DNA of 64,000 nt from Lepisosteus oculatus (GCF_040954835.1 NC_090711.1:9183501-9247500), one strand, 5' to 3'. Positions 25,735 through 38,455 are shown, counted from the stretch's first letter. Notes: a model not told the origin generated them from the letters alone. Made by a program: numbers and translations.

Positions 25735-28260
25735 GGAGATAGCAGAAGAATAGAGAATAAAATATTGAAAACCCTCACAGAGGAAGCCAAGGTCACCACC
25801 AAGCAGCGCTAGCACGGATTTAATTTGGTGTGACAATAGCAGCTTCGAGCATCTATGAAGCCACGGGTGAAGAGAGATCCTTGGAGTGTGTGTGTGTGTG
25901 ATGAAAAAAGGGGGGTAATGGCTGTATGAATGACTGCGAGTATGTACACTGGTTCCTTTGTATATTTTTTTTCCTTGTGCAAAAAAAAAAAACGTATAAT
26001 ACTATCTATATGTGCGTGCCCCCCATATGAACTGTTAGATCACGCCTAAATCCGTTTCTGGAACTCCAGGTGTGTTCCATTATGACGTTGCAAAGGAGGG
26101 GACAAAAAAAGAACCCACCACCACCGAGATCCGAAAATAGAGTCTCTGATATGTGAGGATCCTTAATTCCAGTATAGCGTCTAATTCTAAAATTGGTTCA
26201 GTGTGCTGCCGATCATACAGCATCTGCCCGAAGATTCTACCATCATCCTCTGCGCTGAGCCAACAGAGAGAGGCGGGGGGCGGGGTCGAGCGGCGGAAAG
26301 AGGAGGCTTGGAAAATGAAGACATTTGGCAGGGGGAAGGGGATGGCGGTACCAAGCAGAGCGTGGAGCGGGAGACAGATCGATCGACTGAAGGATTCAAA
26401 GGGCATAAAAAAGAAGCACATAAAATAAGTACATTTAACGGGGGCGGGGGAGGTGCAGAGTTACTGTCGAGCGGAGAAATATTGGGTAAGGGCGCGGGGG
26501 GGGGTGGTTCATGAGGAAGTCTCCTTCCCCCGTCCGTGTACAACGCAAACTGACGAGATCGGCAGAAAAACTGAATGCCCCCTCAGCATTTCTTCTAATG
26601 GCCACGTGTCCAATTCATAATAATTAAAAAATGAAGACGTCGGTACAATAAAATCTATATGAGCTGTGCTGAATCTCCGTAGGAGAAATAAAAGTCAGAT
26701 ACCTAACACGACGAAATTCAGAGATATCAGCTGTGTGGTAAGGTGTTAGTGAAGCACGATAACCCGAGAATACCACAGAGAGTGGGAAAGATGTCTGTTA
26801 ACTAGCTAAATAAATGGACATCCCTCCCAATGACTAGTAGTCTGTGAGCCTCTATGATGTGATGTGATAAGTAGTCTACATGCTGTAACAGAAACATGCA
26901 GTTCTAAAAGGTTCTGAGAACACTGACTGTGTTCAATCACAGGACCCGGCGGTCCACTGAGTGCAGCCAGAACCTCATCAGTCTATGGGATCACTCAGGG
27001 TGCTGGAGCAGAGTCCCAGGCTGGAGATCGTCTGTCCAAGTGGTTCGGACTCCGCAGCAGTAGTGATTTGCTGTTTTCACTGATGAAGTAAAAAAAGGCT
27101 CTGTTCCATTGATCATGTTGGATGTATTTCCCATGCCCTAGTTTTAACGTGCTTGCTTCTAGCTCTAGAAATTCCTTGATCCTCTCATTTTCAGTCACCA
27201 TCAAAAATGGTCTCAGCCCTCCTCAGTTTAAATTCTGGGGAGACTGGGGCTCTTTCTAATGATTCTCATAGTTTAGGGTTACCCAGTCCACTATGCTATA
27301 GCTGTTCATTATCTGTGTGTCTAGTGTACAAACTACACTCTTATTTTTTACTGGGTAAATAAGATTAGATTTTTTTTTGTTTCAATATCAATATCAATAT
27401 CAATGCATCTTTAAGGTGTTTTTGACCTCTTTGAAGTCTGTTTCTCATAGTCCAGTGTTCCAGCCAGAACTGTGGAATGTGATTAAAAGACAGATCTTGT
27501 ACATGCATCTCCTATGACATTTAAACCATTCTCCAGTGGCAAAACACACTTCATTGAAAAGCTTCCTATTAAATATTGTACTAGCAGGTCAGTGAAATTG
27601 ATTTTCTGGCTAAACTCCTAAGAGCTTCATCTCGTAATGTGATCTTTTATTGCATTTGTTAGACTGTACTTTCTACGGACAGCAGGGAATATTTTAACAC
27701 AGCCACAAAATAAAGCCGCCCTTTTTTTCTGAAAGGAGTTCCAGGGATATTGAAGTACACGCTCAAACAGGACATAGATAATCCATGCTGAATCAGTGAC
27801 CCTACTGCACCCTTCAGACTGTGTGGGCAGCCACACACAGAGCTCTGTAGTGAAACAATAATAAAGGAATGTGGATGAAAACTATTCACACACACACACT
27901 GGGTCACACTGATTTGAAAGCAGCAGTTTAGAAAAACTTTAAAAATTTAAGACTGGTAACAAATGTTTGTTGAATATAGATCATTAGACAAACAGCACTG
28001 AAATTGACATGGAAATTAAAGATAGAAAACAAATGCTGTCCATCCATGTTTGTTGCCTCAATTGCTCTTTAGGACTTTTGATAACATAATTCTTCATGTA
28101 GCACAATGAGTTAATCTGTTAATTAGTGCCTCTTGTAAATAGTAGAAATAAGGATGTTTAGGGCCAGATTAACTATTGCACATCACTGAGAGTCTGCCTT
28201 AATATTAGTTATCCAAATTTCTGTGAAAATGAAACAAAAAGTCCATGACAGGATTCTGCA
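25735..28260. other. PHACTR3 upstream region
   Basis: This lies between the PHACTR3 coding start and the SINE at 28,261. The first 800 bp is relatively CpG- and G-rich (26,260-26,510 especially) and probably contains the PHACTR3 promoter and 5' UTR. It also holds a GT run near 25,887-25,900 and an ATCAAT short tandem repeat at 27,383-27,404. No exon is recognised. Confidence 0.4.
27383..27404 (+). repeat. 6-bp tandem repeat (CAATAT)n
   Basis: Three and a half units. Confidence 0.85.
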
Positions 28261-28545
28261 CATCCATTCATTTTCTAACCACTTTTTCAACTACAGGGTG
28301 GCAGGGGAGCTGGAGCCTATCCCAGCCAGGAACAGGCACAAGGCAGGGTACACCCTGGACTGGACAGACAGAACTCAGACGTGCACACACTCACACCAGG
28401 GCCTGTTTTCCCAAAAGCCAATTAACCTACCAGTATGTCTGGTAGTATGTCTGGAACTGTGGGAGAAAGCCCGTGCAAATATGGGGAGAAAATACAAACT
28501 TCCACACGGATAGCACCCCAGGAATTGAACTAACATGCCACCCTG
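28261..28545 (-). repeat. tRNA-like SINE copy
   Basis: Minus-strand copy with the ATGGATG-type 3' tail and the central block GTCCAGGGTGTACCCTGCC. It is immediately followed by palindromic element A. Confidence 0.75.
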
Positions 28546-28572
28546 GAATCTAGCTGTGATACTATTACAGTA

Positions 28573-28760
28573 GTTCAAGTAGGGAGCCGCGTCAACATGT
28601 GTAGGCTGCAAAGGAACAAGTAAAGGTTTATTCCACGCGAAAACAGAGCAAACACAATGTTTTGGCTGTGGAGCCTTCTTTGGGTGTGGGCTCCACAGCT
28701 GAAACGTTGTGTTTCTTTTCCTCTCTTTTTAGCATGGAATAAACCTTTACTTGTTCCTTA
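28573..28760. mobile_element. palindromic foldback element, copy A
   Basis: The left arm (GTAGGCTGCAAAGGAACAAG, then GGTTTATTCCACGC and TTTGGCTGTGGAGCC) is mirrored by the right arm (GGCTCCACAGCTGAAACG, then GCATGGAATAAACC). It is flanked by a 16-bp duplication with one mismatch (28,557-28,572 and 28,761-28,776). It lies about 830 bp upstream of the PIGT start. Confidence 0.75.
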
Positions 28761-29449
28761 TGATATTATTACAGTATATTACTGTATATTAGAGGATATG
28801 CCACAGTGTGGACTATAGCAGCATTTTTTATTTTCTAATTGAAAAATATATGTTTATTCTTACCATGTTTTTAGGATGTAAACATTGATTTACGGTTCTT
28901 ACAATCTTGAAAATATTTTACTGAGGCCAAAGATGGCCCTATATCAACAAAACTAGTAGAAAACAAATATATATTTTTATTCTCAAATCAAAAATGTGAT
29001 ACAGGGTAATTAATGAAAATATACGAATTTCTGTTCCTAATGTGCTCTAAATGAAACTGAAATAAAATAAGTGTTTTAACACGCCCTTGGTTTTGAATAC
29101 ATATTGACCGAGAGATTTCTGATTATGAAGTGTCCCTGTGTGTCGCTAATCAGGTAAATTCATTCAAATTATGTAAACTATAAAGCAGAGTGTGCTTATT
29201 AAACAGTATTGATTACACATTCATTGTTTATTTATTACTACAGTCCACTGATAGTGCTTGTACTGCTTCATTGATTGAAAGTGGACTACAGTGAGGGGTG
29301 ATTTCAGTATGTGGTTTCTACAGTTTATGTATATCATGTATTCAGATTTTGAAATATGTCTTCTATACCTCTCTATAGCCAGCTCTGCTTATGCATGAGA
29401 TACCTAAGCAAATAATCTTGATTCTATATAGGCACTCTGTGACTGCAGA

Positions 29450-29629
29450 AAGATGGCGTCCGCTTTAGAACCTTCAAGAGAGAATCTCTCGCCATTTTAT
29501 ATCTATGGTACCAGAACAACTCACTTGAAATCTGATTGGCTAATTCTGGCCTCGTCAGAAGCACGGAAGTTGTCTGGAAAGGGAAAATGGCAGCTTGCAG
29601 GTGCAGTGTGGTATTGTTGGCAGTGGTGA
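29450..29629 (+). promoter_or_regulatory. PIGT 5' region: YY1-like site and overlapping upstream ORF
   Basis: AAGATGGCG at 29,450-29,458 resembles the YY1 element (AAGATGGCGGC) found near the start sites of many housekeeping genes. The ATG inside it (29,453) opens a 58-codon frame that ends with TGA at 29,627-29,629, overlapping the PIGT start codon (29,587) in another frame. Whether it is transcribed depends on where the 5' end lies, which cannot be seen here. Confidence 0.4.
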
Positions 29630-32600
29630 TCGTAGGTGGTTATGTGGTCTCTGCAGCAGAACCGGACCGGGCACAAACAGGAAAAAGCTCCGAGTTGCTT
29701 AAGGATTCCGCTGATACCATTGCATCGCAACTGGACAAGAATGATCATGTTGAAGAAAGGCAGCCGGAGACGTCTCCCCGCACCGAATCGGAGAGTCAGT
29801 GGGAGCCCTCTGAAGTTAGATTAGACCGAACCGAACCCCCAGAGAACGAAGATGGGCCCCCTGACACGGCGGACAGTTCGGTGCCGCCGAAGACCGAACC
29901 TGAACGGACACGAGATGAGTTTCAGGAGGAGCTGGTGATCAGACCTTTACCAACCGGAGATGTTTACTCCAGCTTCCAGTTTCGCACCCGGTGGGATACA
30001 GACTTCTTCCATCAGGGGAAAAAGGGTAAGAGGAACAAATCAATTTAGTGCGCCACTGATATTTATTAACTCCCTATAATTAACTAAAAACAAAACATAG
30101 GTTATTCTTATCACACTTCGTAATTGCAGATCACTCCATGAATTCCTTAGTAATGTTTGCAGCACATAAAACGGTTGCTGCCGAGAAAAAGCTTGCCCTC
30201 ACATTCATTTAAGATTCCCAGTACTTCCGGGGACATACTGTACCATTCACAACATGGCTTAGCGGTGCTGTTCCAAAAATCAGCATCTCTTATTTTAAAC
30301 ATGACTCCCGTTCTGCATTCTAAAGGGAGTCAGACTTATTTTACGATTGAGCCTTCGGGTCCCAGACTTCAGTTTAGAAAATTGCGATTAGATAGAAATG
30401 CAGTGTAAGGTGGCACAATGATTAGCATTGCTGCCTCGCACTGCTGGGGCCCTGGGTCCAATTCCTGGGTTTCTGTCTGTGTGGAGTTTGGATGTTCACC
30501 TGGGTTTTCTCTGGGGGCTCCAGTTTACTTCCATAGTCCAAAGACATGCTGGTGGGTTAATTGACTTCTGGGAAAACTGTCCTGGTGTGAATGTGTGCGT
30601 GTCTGTGTTTGTGTCAGCTCAGTGATGGACTGGCATCCCATCCAGGGTGTATCCCACTTTGTGCCTGTTGCTTGCTGGCATCCTTGTACTGAATAAAGCA
30701 GTAAGAAAGTGGATGAATGGATAATGCAGTCTAGGCTCGTAAAAGCACTACACTAGAGTCAATGTTTTTCAGTCGATAGTTTAAGTTGAGCCTGACATTT
30801 GCTCTTCCTTCTGACTTCAGTGTCTCACTACAGGCTGTTCCCTAAGTCCCTGGGCCAGGTCATCTCCAAGTTCTCCGTGCGCGAGCTGCACATCTCCTTC
30901 ACCCAGGGCTACTGGAGGACCCTGCAGTGGGGACAGCCGTTCCTGCCAGCGCCCCCTGGTGCCGAGCTTTGGGTCTGGTTCCAGGACAGCGTTTCGGAGT
31001 GAGCACCTCCTCTCTTGCTGTTCTTGGTTTGATCAGCCCTCACGCCCCACTGTCCTGAGAATGGGATGAACAACGATCACAAACTCCTTCATTCCATTTT
31101 GTTATTCATTTGCCTATAGATCTGCCTCATCCAGGGCAACACACAATATAGACATTTTCGTTAAGTGTTAGTGCTTGGAAGAATGTGCCAAAATCTGGAA
31201 ACCTAAATAATAATGACTAGGCAGTCTACGTCAGTGCCACATAAAAAACAATCTTTCAAACTATTTTGATCATTTCCAACCGCATGTTAAGTTGTGGGGG
31301 GGTTAGGGTTAGGGTTAGGGAAGGTTCCATTTTTTGATTCTGTGTCGGTGTGGCACAATAGGGGAAATTGAACACTGCCTGCCGTCAAGAGTCGACAGCC
31401 TTAAAAGAATGAAAGGGTCAGTCCAGTCGGTCACAACAAAGGCATTCGTGCACATGTGCTGCCTGGACAGGGCTGTTCAGTAACTGAGCTTGGGATTGCT
31501 GTGTTACAGTGTGGACAGGGCCTGGAAGGAGCTGACTAATGTACTGTCAGGGATCTTCTGCGCCTCCCTCAATTTTATTGACTCCACCAACACAGTCCAG
31601 CCAAGTGCCTCCTTCAAACCTCTGGGAATCGGGAACGGTGAGTCATATATAGGGTAGTTTTCACAATTGTTTTGCACCTGGGTTTGATAGATGCCCTTGT
31701 TGTAGAAGAGGACCATTATATGTATATTTTTGCCTCGTAAAATGGTAAGACACATCATCCTAACTGAGTGAGCTTCTTGTGCCTTCCACATCTGACCATT
31801 AAGCACATACCTTGACTGAAATAGAGGCTTGTGAAATTATCTGCCTCAGATTTTCAGCAGGAGTAGAAGTTTTAGAGTGTCTGCTGTGTGTGCAGTGCCT
31901 GATCAGCAGATACAGAAATTGTAGAGCATCTGCTGTTTGTGCTGATGGTCTGCTCTGTGTGTTCAGTGACTGAGCACCGGTTCCTGCGTTACGCTGTGTT
32001 GCCGCGGGAGATTGTGTGCACGGAGAACCTCACCCCATGGAAAAAGCTGCTGCCTTGTGGTTCTAAGGTAAGGAGGCACTGAAAAAAATCCTTTAAATAT
32101 GAAATATGAATACACCAGAGCACGACTTGGTATTTGTTTTCTGAAGTGAATGAAATAAGTTGAAAATCTTGTCATCAATGCAAAAAAAAAGCATGCTTAT
32201 TCTATCGATTTTCTGTAAATGTTAGCATAAACCAGTTTAAATATTGGTGTGAATGTGGAGTCACGCAGTAAGTTACTCTCATCAGTTAATAAAGTCTTAA
32301 TCAGCTATGCCCACAATGGTAATTCACTCCAGCTTCCAAAATCAGCTTCTTTTTGTAAGTCATGAAGATTTGGAAACCGTGCTAGTTAAGGCTTGTTTGT
32401 GCAGGGACTTGATTTGATTTGCATCGACTCCCCCTGTCCTAGACTTATTTAAGGACTAAGAATAATGCCTTTAAGAGCAGTGCACAACGTCCCTGGGATG
32501 ACATTTAATTGGCATTGTCTCAAATATGTTTCCTCAATTACTGTTTTATAAGGATGCTATAAACAGGGGTGATGCCCTGCCCTGTAGAAAGCTCAGATCT

Positions 32601-35600
32601 TGCACACAAGCGTAATTTCCCCTGCCTCTGCCCCCAGACTGGCATTGCCATGCTGCTGAAGTCCGAGAAGCTTTTCCACACCAGCTTCCACTCGCAGGCC
32701 GTCCACATCCGCCCTGTGTGCCAGGTAAAGTCGGATCTAAGCCATGTTGTTTTGGGGCGCGTATTGTGCGAGCGTCTGACACCCGTCGCTGCTGCAGTCC
32801 GCAGAAGAGAAGGTCAAAGGTCAGGCGGCTCAGCATCCTCGGCAGTCCTTCATACAATACCATCGCCAAAAAGATCTGCTCTGCAAGGCAATTTCATCGA
32901 CCTTCGCTGCACAGCGTGCGGATTCTGCTTAATAGGTGGTGTGTCAACAATATAATGGAACTAAGATATGATTTATCACAAAAGAGCAAAATAGACCAAT
33001 ATATATTCATAATTATTTCAGATTCAAAACATGGATTTAAAAAAAAATGAGAAAAATAGAATTAGAAAAAGTCTTTGAGGAGGTTATTAATGCCTACTGA
33101 TGTTTTTATATATAATCTGCTGCGTATTTTTTGAATTAGTTGTGTTTTCTTTGGTTTCCATGCTATATAATGTACAAGAATAAAGAGGTGGTGGAGAAAT
33201 TGAGGAGCTCGAGCTACCTGTGCCATAGAGAGGGGAACAGAATACACTTCACAGACACAACTGCTGTAGATTACCAGCTGTGTATAAAGCTTTATGCAGA
33301 TGTGGCAGGCAGTGTGTATCCGGCTGATGTTACAGAGAGAACAAGTGGTGGAATATTCACCCTTAGTGTCAAAGATTACATTTAGGCAGTTATGGTGAGA
33401 GTTAGAGTTCAGTGCCAGATAATCTGGAACAGTTAGTATCATTACCTTAGCCATAAAAGATCAAATAAAAAAAAAATCACAGTGATGCATTTTACGTTTG
33501 AGTAGAGTGTTGTGGTGGAAGCCCCTTGAAGTTCTGAATCTCTTTGCTGCCGGTGGCTTGTCGATGAGCGTTGTTTCTCGGGGACCGCCCTGGTGCCAGC
33601 GGGCTGTAACCGTGCTCCGTCTCGGAGTGCCGAGTGAGTGCCTCAGCTCTGCCTGTTTCAGGACGGAGCGTGCCGGAGCACGGCGTGGGAACTGCGGCAG
33701 ACCCTGAGCGTGGTGTTCGACTTGCACGCCTCTGGGCAGGGCAAGAGAGGTGAGGAACGGGGTGCAGCTGGCCGGGGGGGGGCTTCGAGAAGAGTCGCAT
33801 AGAAATGTGTGTCACGCTTTGCGATTTAAAAAAGCAACTGTTTATATATGTGTGTACTCATATTAGTTTCTTGTACACACCAGTGTGACCAGAGCTATTC
33901 TTGTTCATGCTGGAAGGGGTTAGGGGAGATCGCTTTGGGGGTTGGCACTGCTGGTTGACGTTCTCCTTCTTCCCTGCAGAGTGGTCCCTGTTCAAGATGT
34001 TCTCTCGCACCCTGACCGAGCCCTGTCCGCTGGCCTCCTCCAGCAAAGTGTATGTTGACGTCACGGACAACACCCAGGTGAGAGGCCCCTCGGCACCTCG
34101 GTCAGTCAGTCACTGGGATCTGTGCGCAACGGTTCAGTTCAAGAGCTCTTTTCATCCTGTCCTGCAGGGGGAGCTCTTTGAGCTCAACCCGGCCTCCCCC
34201 TCGCTGACGCAGGCTGCGGTGTTGGGGGACCGCAGGAACTACACCGTCTACGACCTCCTGAACCCCGAATCCTTTGGCACCCACCGCTCTCTCAACATCC
34301 TCCTCAAGTGGAAGTCCCAGGACAGTGGTGAGATCTCTCTGTCAGACAGCAGGGTGGCCAAACACCTGATGCTGACAAGCTGTTCTTGGCATCGCTGTGT
34401 ACGCAGTGGGTATGAGGAAAAATGTTTTGGTAATGTGAATGAACAGACCGTTCTGTGTTCGTAACTGGATTTTCTGGGCAGACCAGACTTCCTTGTCTAA
34501 GGTTAAGACTGATGAATTAGTTTCGAAACGGGAGTCCTTCAGGCTGTGGTGGCACACGGAGTGGAGCTTCTGCCCTTTTTAAAGAGCTTTCTGAACGTCC
34601 CCTTCGTATTTTCCAGGGTGGCAACATGAGTGAAATGCCACAGGGATGAGTATTACAACACCATTCATCTTCATTTAAATCAGTGAACTGGATTTTGGCG
34701 TAGTCAGTCAATTAAGTTACACATTCACAAATGATACCCAAGCAGGAGGATTAGTAAAAAAACTAAAGTGGATGTTCAAAAGGAATTGGCCAGAGTACAA
34801 GATTGAGAAAACATGACGGATTTAATGCAGACTAGCAGAGTGTTACTTGTAGGTAGCAGAAACGTACTCTATCATTAAAAGATGCGTAATCTGGCTGTGG
34901 AAAGGATTTTGATGTTGATACAGTTTTAATCTGTTAGTACTTAGAGAAGCATCAAAAAGTGCAGACAGCATTGGGATGTACAGGCAAAGCTGTAGAGCTG
35001 AAATCAGAGGATGCCATGTTAAAAATTCTTCAATGCACTGGTAAGATCTCAACACACAGAAAAGATACTGATGAAGAGATGCAGCCTTTCTCACCGGGCG
35101 GTATTTCTTCCAGGGCACTTCCTGCGGCCCCTGCTCCACGCGGAGCGCTACGTGGGCGGCTATGGGCTGCAGACGGGCGAGATTCACACCCTCGTCTACA
35201 ACAGCCACCCGTTCCGCGCCTTCCCCGCGCTGCTGCTGGAGACGGTGCCCTGGTACCTGCGGCTGTACGTCCACACCCTCTCCGTCACCAGCAAGGGCCG
35301 GGAGAACACGCCCAGTGAGTCTCGCCCGTCCCCCGCCGCCGTCCCGACCCCCCCCCCCCCACACGCAGGAGAAACCGGATCGAGCTCCCGAATTGGGGCT
35401 TTAACTTTTCCTTATTGCAACAGGGTCTTTCAATCTCTGTGTTGCTTTGAGTTGACCCGCGACTGAACGCTGTCGTTCCTTCTTGAAATGACGGGTCACC
35501 CTTTTATAAATGGAAAAGGTGTGGCCAAGATAATCATTCCCATTTGCGTGTGTTAGTTTAGTAACGGCAGGGCACTCGTTAGCTGGAAGAGCAATGAGAC

Positions 35601-38455
35601 AGTGAGGAAGCAACACACGCAGGGCTTTGTGTCACAGAGACTCGCAGCTCACAGACTGTCTCACTGCAGGGAAGAGCCTCGGGCCTCAAATACTCCGCTG
35701 GGAGTATTTCTAAATATCCAGCCATCCGTTTTCTCACTGCTTCATCCAGTACAGGGTCGCGGGTGACCCTACCCCATCAAGCAATATGCTCAGGGTGGGG
35801 GTATACCCTGAACTGAACGCCAGGCCATACACACAGACGCACGCTCGCACCAGCACCAATTTTCCCAATCCCGTTAACCTCCCAGCAGTATTTTCAGTGT
35901 CTTTTTGGGAGGACGTCCACACAAACACATGTGGAACTCCTCACGGACACCACCAGGGTCTGAAATTAAACCCAGGGCTCCAGCACTGTGAAAAGACAAG
36001 GCTGTCTGCTCCACCCATTTATTGTTATTAGTAATTATATTGATATGTTATATAAGTCTGATCAATATCATATGACGTGTTTCACATCTTTTATACAAAA
36101 CATAAAAAAGCAAACGTTTTTACGTTTCATTTCTGGTGGACAGACTGGCCAACATGATGCTGTTATAGTTGGATTATTCTCATCAACTATTGAAATATAT
36201 TATTAAGATATATTATTGACTCTTATATTTATAGAAGACGAGTTACCAGCAGCATTGAAACGACGCATAGGCTTTTTTTGTAACAAATATTGACTAAGCT
36301 TTAAATATGGGCTGCAGCCTTCAACTCCAGTAAATACCACCCTTAACTAAGCATCACTCTCCAATAATAATGTGCACTTATTCAAAGTAATTAAACAAGA
36401 TCCAATTGTTTTGTTTTCCATTGGCATGCACTCATTTACCACTAGGTGGAGTTGATTTCACTTTTCGCATGTCCTTTCATTGTTTTTGTTTACCAAACTT
36501 TATCATTTTTTAGATGGGTAGCTGCGTCAGAATGCGTAGTCTGCAAAGGAACAAGTAATAGGTTTATTCCATGCTGAAAAGAGAAACAATGTTTCGGCTG
36601 TGAAGTTTTCTTCAGGTGTGTGAAGAAGCTACTTCACACACCTGAAGAAGGCTTCACAGCCGAAACGTTGTGTTTTCTCTCTTCTCTTTTCAGCATGGAA
36701 TTAACCTATTACTTGTTCCTTTATAATTTCTTATGCTTTTCATAACCGTGCGTTTGTCTTAAAAGTGCTGAATTCTAAACATTACAGGCGTGCGTGGTGT
36801 GCAAGGTGATAAAGATCAGATATGTATATGGAAAACAGTTTGTCACAGAGTATCTTTTTGATCAGGCTATATCCACTACCAGCCATCGAAGGACCGTCAG
36901 CGCCCCCATCTGCTGGAAATGTTAGTGCAGCTTCCTCCCAACTCCGTCACCAAGGTTACCGTGCAGTTTGAGAGGGCCCTGCTGAAGTGGACGGAGTACA
37001 CCCCTGACCCCAACCACGGCTTCTATGTTGGGTGAGGCTTGCAGCGGCGTTTTGGTGCAGTGAGGCGAGCTGGACCGGACAGGTGAAGAGGCAGAGGCAG
37101 TGAGACCGGGCCTCTTCCTTTCGCCCACGAATTTGTGCTTCGTTTTCGGTGGGGTAGCGAGAGGACGCGGAAAGCTGTTGCGGCACAAGGAGGTTGTTCA
37201 GGTTGTTTACCGCAGCTGGATTAACCCTGATCCATTGGGCGGTCATAAAGCAAGTCTGCGCAGAGTCGACTCCATCTTCTTTCTCGGGACAGTAATTGTA
37301 CTGACGGATCCTTTCTCTTGTGTTCTAGTTCATCTGTTCTTAGTGCCCTTGTGCCAAGTGTCGTTGCCATGGACACCAACAGGACGAAGGACCGCCCCCT
37401 TTTCACCAGCTTGTGAGTATAGAGGCTGATGCCTAAGGGCGCTTGTGCACTCCGGGAGGAGGTTACAGCGACGTCGTCATAGCGATTAACACGGCTTTTA
37501 GATATGTTCACAGTGGCATTGTAGCAACACTGTGAGATTGTAACAGGCCTACTTTCTAACTGTCACTCAGAACAGCCAGTAGGGTGACCTATATTGAGAT
37601 CCTGACATTCAGCGAGTGACATTCCCTCATAACAAAGTGGTATCTGCGATGAGCAGTAATGTGATGACCTTTCTAAAGATCTATCCAGTTATGAGATTCA
37701 ATCCGACACACTTGTGACTGAAAATGTATGCATCTTGTACTTAGAGGTTTAAATCCTGAGGGGATTCAAAAGTATTTTAACCTCTTACGTTACAAAGTTT
37801 ACAAGGTATGGTAAAAATCATGGATAACTGATTCTTTATGCTGATGGCTGCTGACATTTTCAACATCTATGCTTCGCAAGAAAGGTTGTATTCTCTCTTT
37901 TCTGCAAAACCCAAATGACCAGACCTGATCAAGAAACTACTCGAGTCGTTTCTCACTGTCATTTTTTCATTTTTGGTTCTGCTTCTTTAGTGTAAAAAAG
38001 GAAGTGAATGATGATGGAGGAGTTTAAGGTTTGTTGTAATTTGCTATAGACACCCTCCTCACTGGCTGAGCCCACAGAAACGGGTTTAAAACCGGAGAGG
38101 TTTTGTTAGCAGTATTGTAGATTATATTGAGGGCAGCCAGGCAACAGCTTCCTCGGCACTGGGCCGTGCCAAGCTGGCTGACACTTGTCTTTGCCCCTTC
38201 TCCAGCTTCCCGTGCATGGAGGAATCGAGCTACTTCATACGGGTGTACACCGAGCCCCTGCTGGTGAACCTGCCCACCCCAGACTTCAGTATGCCCTACA
38301 ATGTCATCTGCCTGACCTGCACCGTGGTCGCCGTGGGCTACGGCTCCCTGTACAATCTGCTGACCCGCAGCTTCCAAGTGGAGGAGCCCAGCGGGGGGCT
38401 GGCCAAGCGACTGGCCAACGCCATCCGCAGACTGAGAGGGGTACCCCTGTTGTAA
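29587..38455 (+). CDS. PIGT: PIGT, GPI transamidase subunit
   Basis: PIG-T is the scaffold subunit of the ER GPI-transamidase, which attaches GPI anchors to proteins. Coding exons: 29587-30025, 30821-30998, 31510-31637, 31967-32067, 32638-32724, 33662-33749, 33980-34077, 34168-34327, 35114-35314, 36866-37031, 37329-37412, 38206-38455. All introns are GT-AG and the sum is 1,980 nt (659 residues). Features: signal peptide about residues 1-23; family block [12 protein letters not shown] from residue 115; [11 protein letters not shown] with Cys266 at the place of the human cysteine that bonds to PIGK; several N-glycosylation sequons; a C-terminal membrane segment in [20 protein letters not shown]. 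Human PIGT is 578 residues. The excess is almost all an acidic Pro/Glu/Ser-rich stretch (about residues 24-113) inside exon 1. The ATG has context AAAATGG. It is head-to-head with PHACTR3. Confidence 0.97.
30405..30722 (+). repeat. tRNA-like SINE, complete, in PIGT intron 1
   Basis: It starts with GGTGGCACAATG and has a B-box-like GGGTCCAATTCC, the central blocks GTGTGGAGTTTGGATGTTC and CCCATCCAGGGTGTATCCC, and a GTGGATGAATGGAT tail. The octamer AATGCAGT occurs at 30,397-30,404 and again at 30,723-30,730, a plausible target-site duplication. The overall plan resembles fish V-SINEs. Confidence 0.8.
31302..31320 (+). repeat. short interstitial telomere-type repeat
   Basis: Three TTAGGG units in PIGT intron 2, preceded by a G run. 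Confidence 0.85.
35717..36018 (-). repeat. tRNA-like SINE in PIGT intron 9
   Basis: Diverged minus-strand copy that keeps the 3' tail, the GTTCAGGGTATACCC block and the 5' TGGAG head. Confidence 0.7.
36513..36719. mobile_element. palindromic foldback element, copy B, in PIGT intron 9
   Basis: Same arms as copy A. An imperfect 14-bp flanking duplication (12 of 14 identical) lies at 36,499-36,512 and 36,720-36,733. The right arm keeps CTGAAGA at 36,642-36,648, a GGCT/AGCC stem and GAAAC at 36,662-36,666. Confidence 0.75.

Noticed and set aside
33140-33385. Open frame in PIGT intron 5 as an extra exon
   Set aside because: PIGT exons 5 and 6 join in phase without it, and it shows no family similarity.
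35722-36018. Possible tRNA gene from a B-box-like motif
   Set aside because: The motif belongs to the SINE head; no cloverleaf can be drawn.
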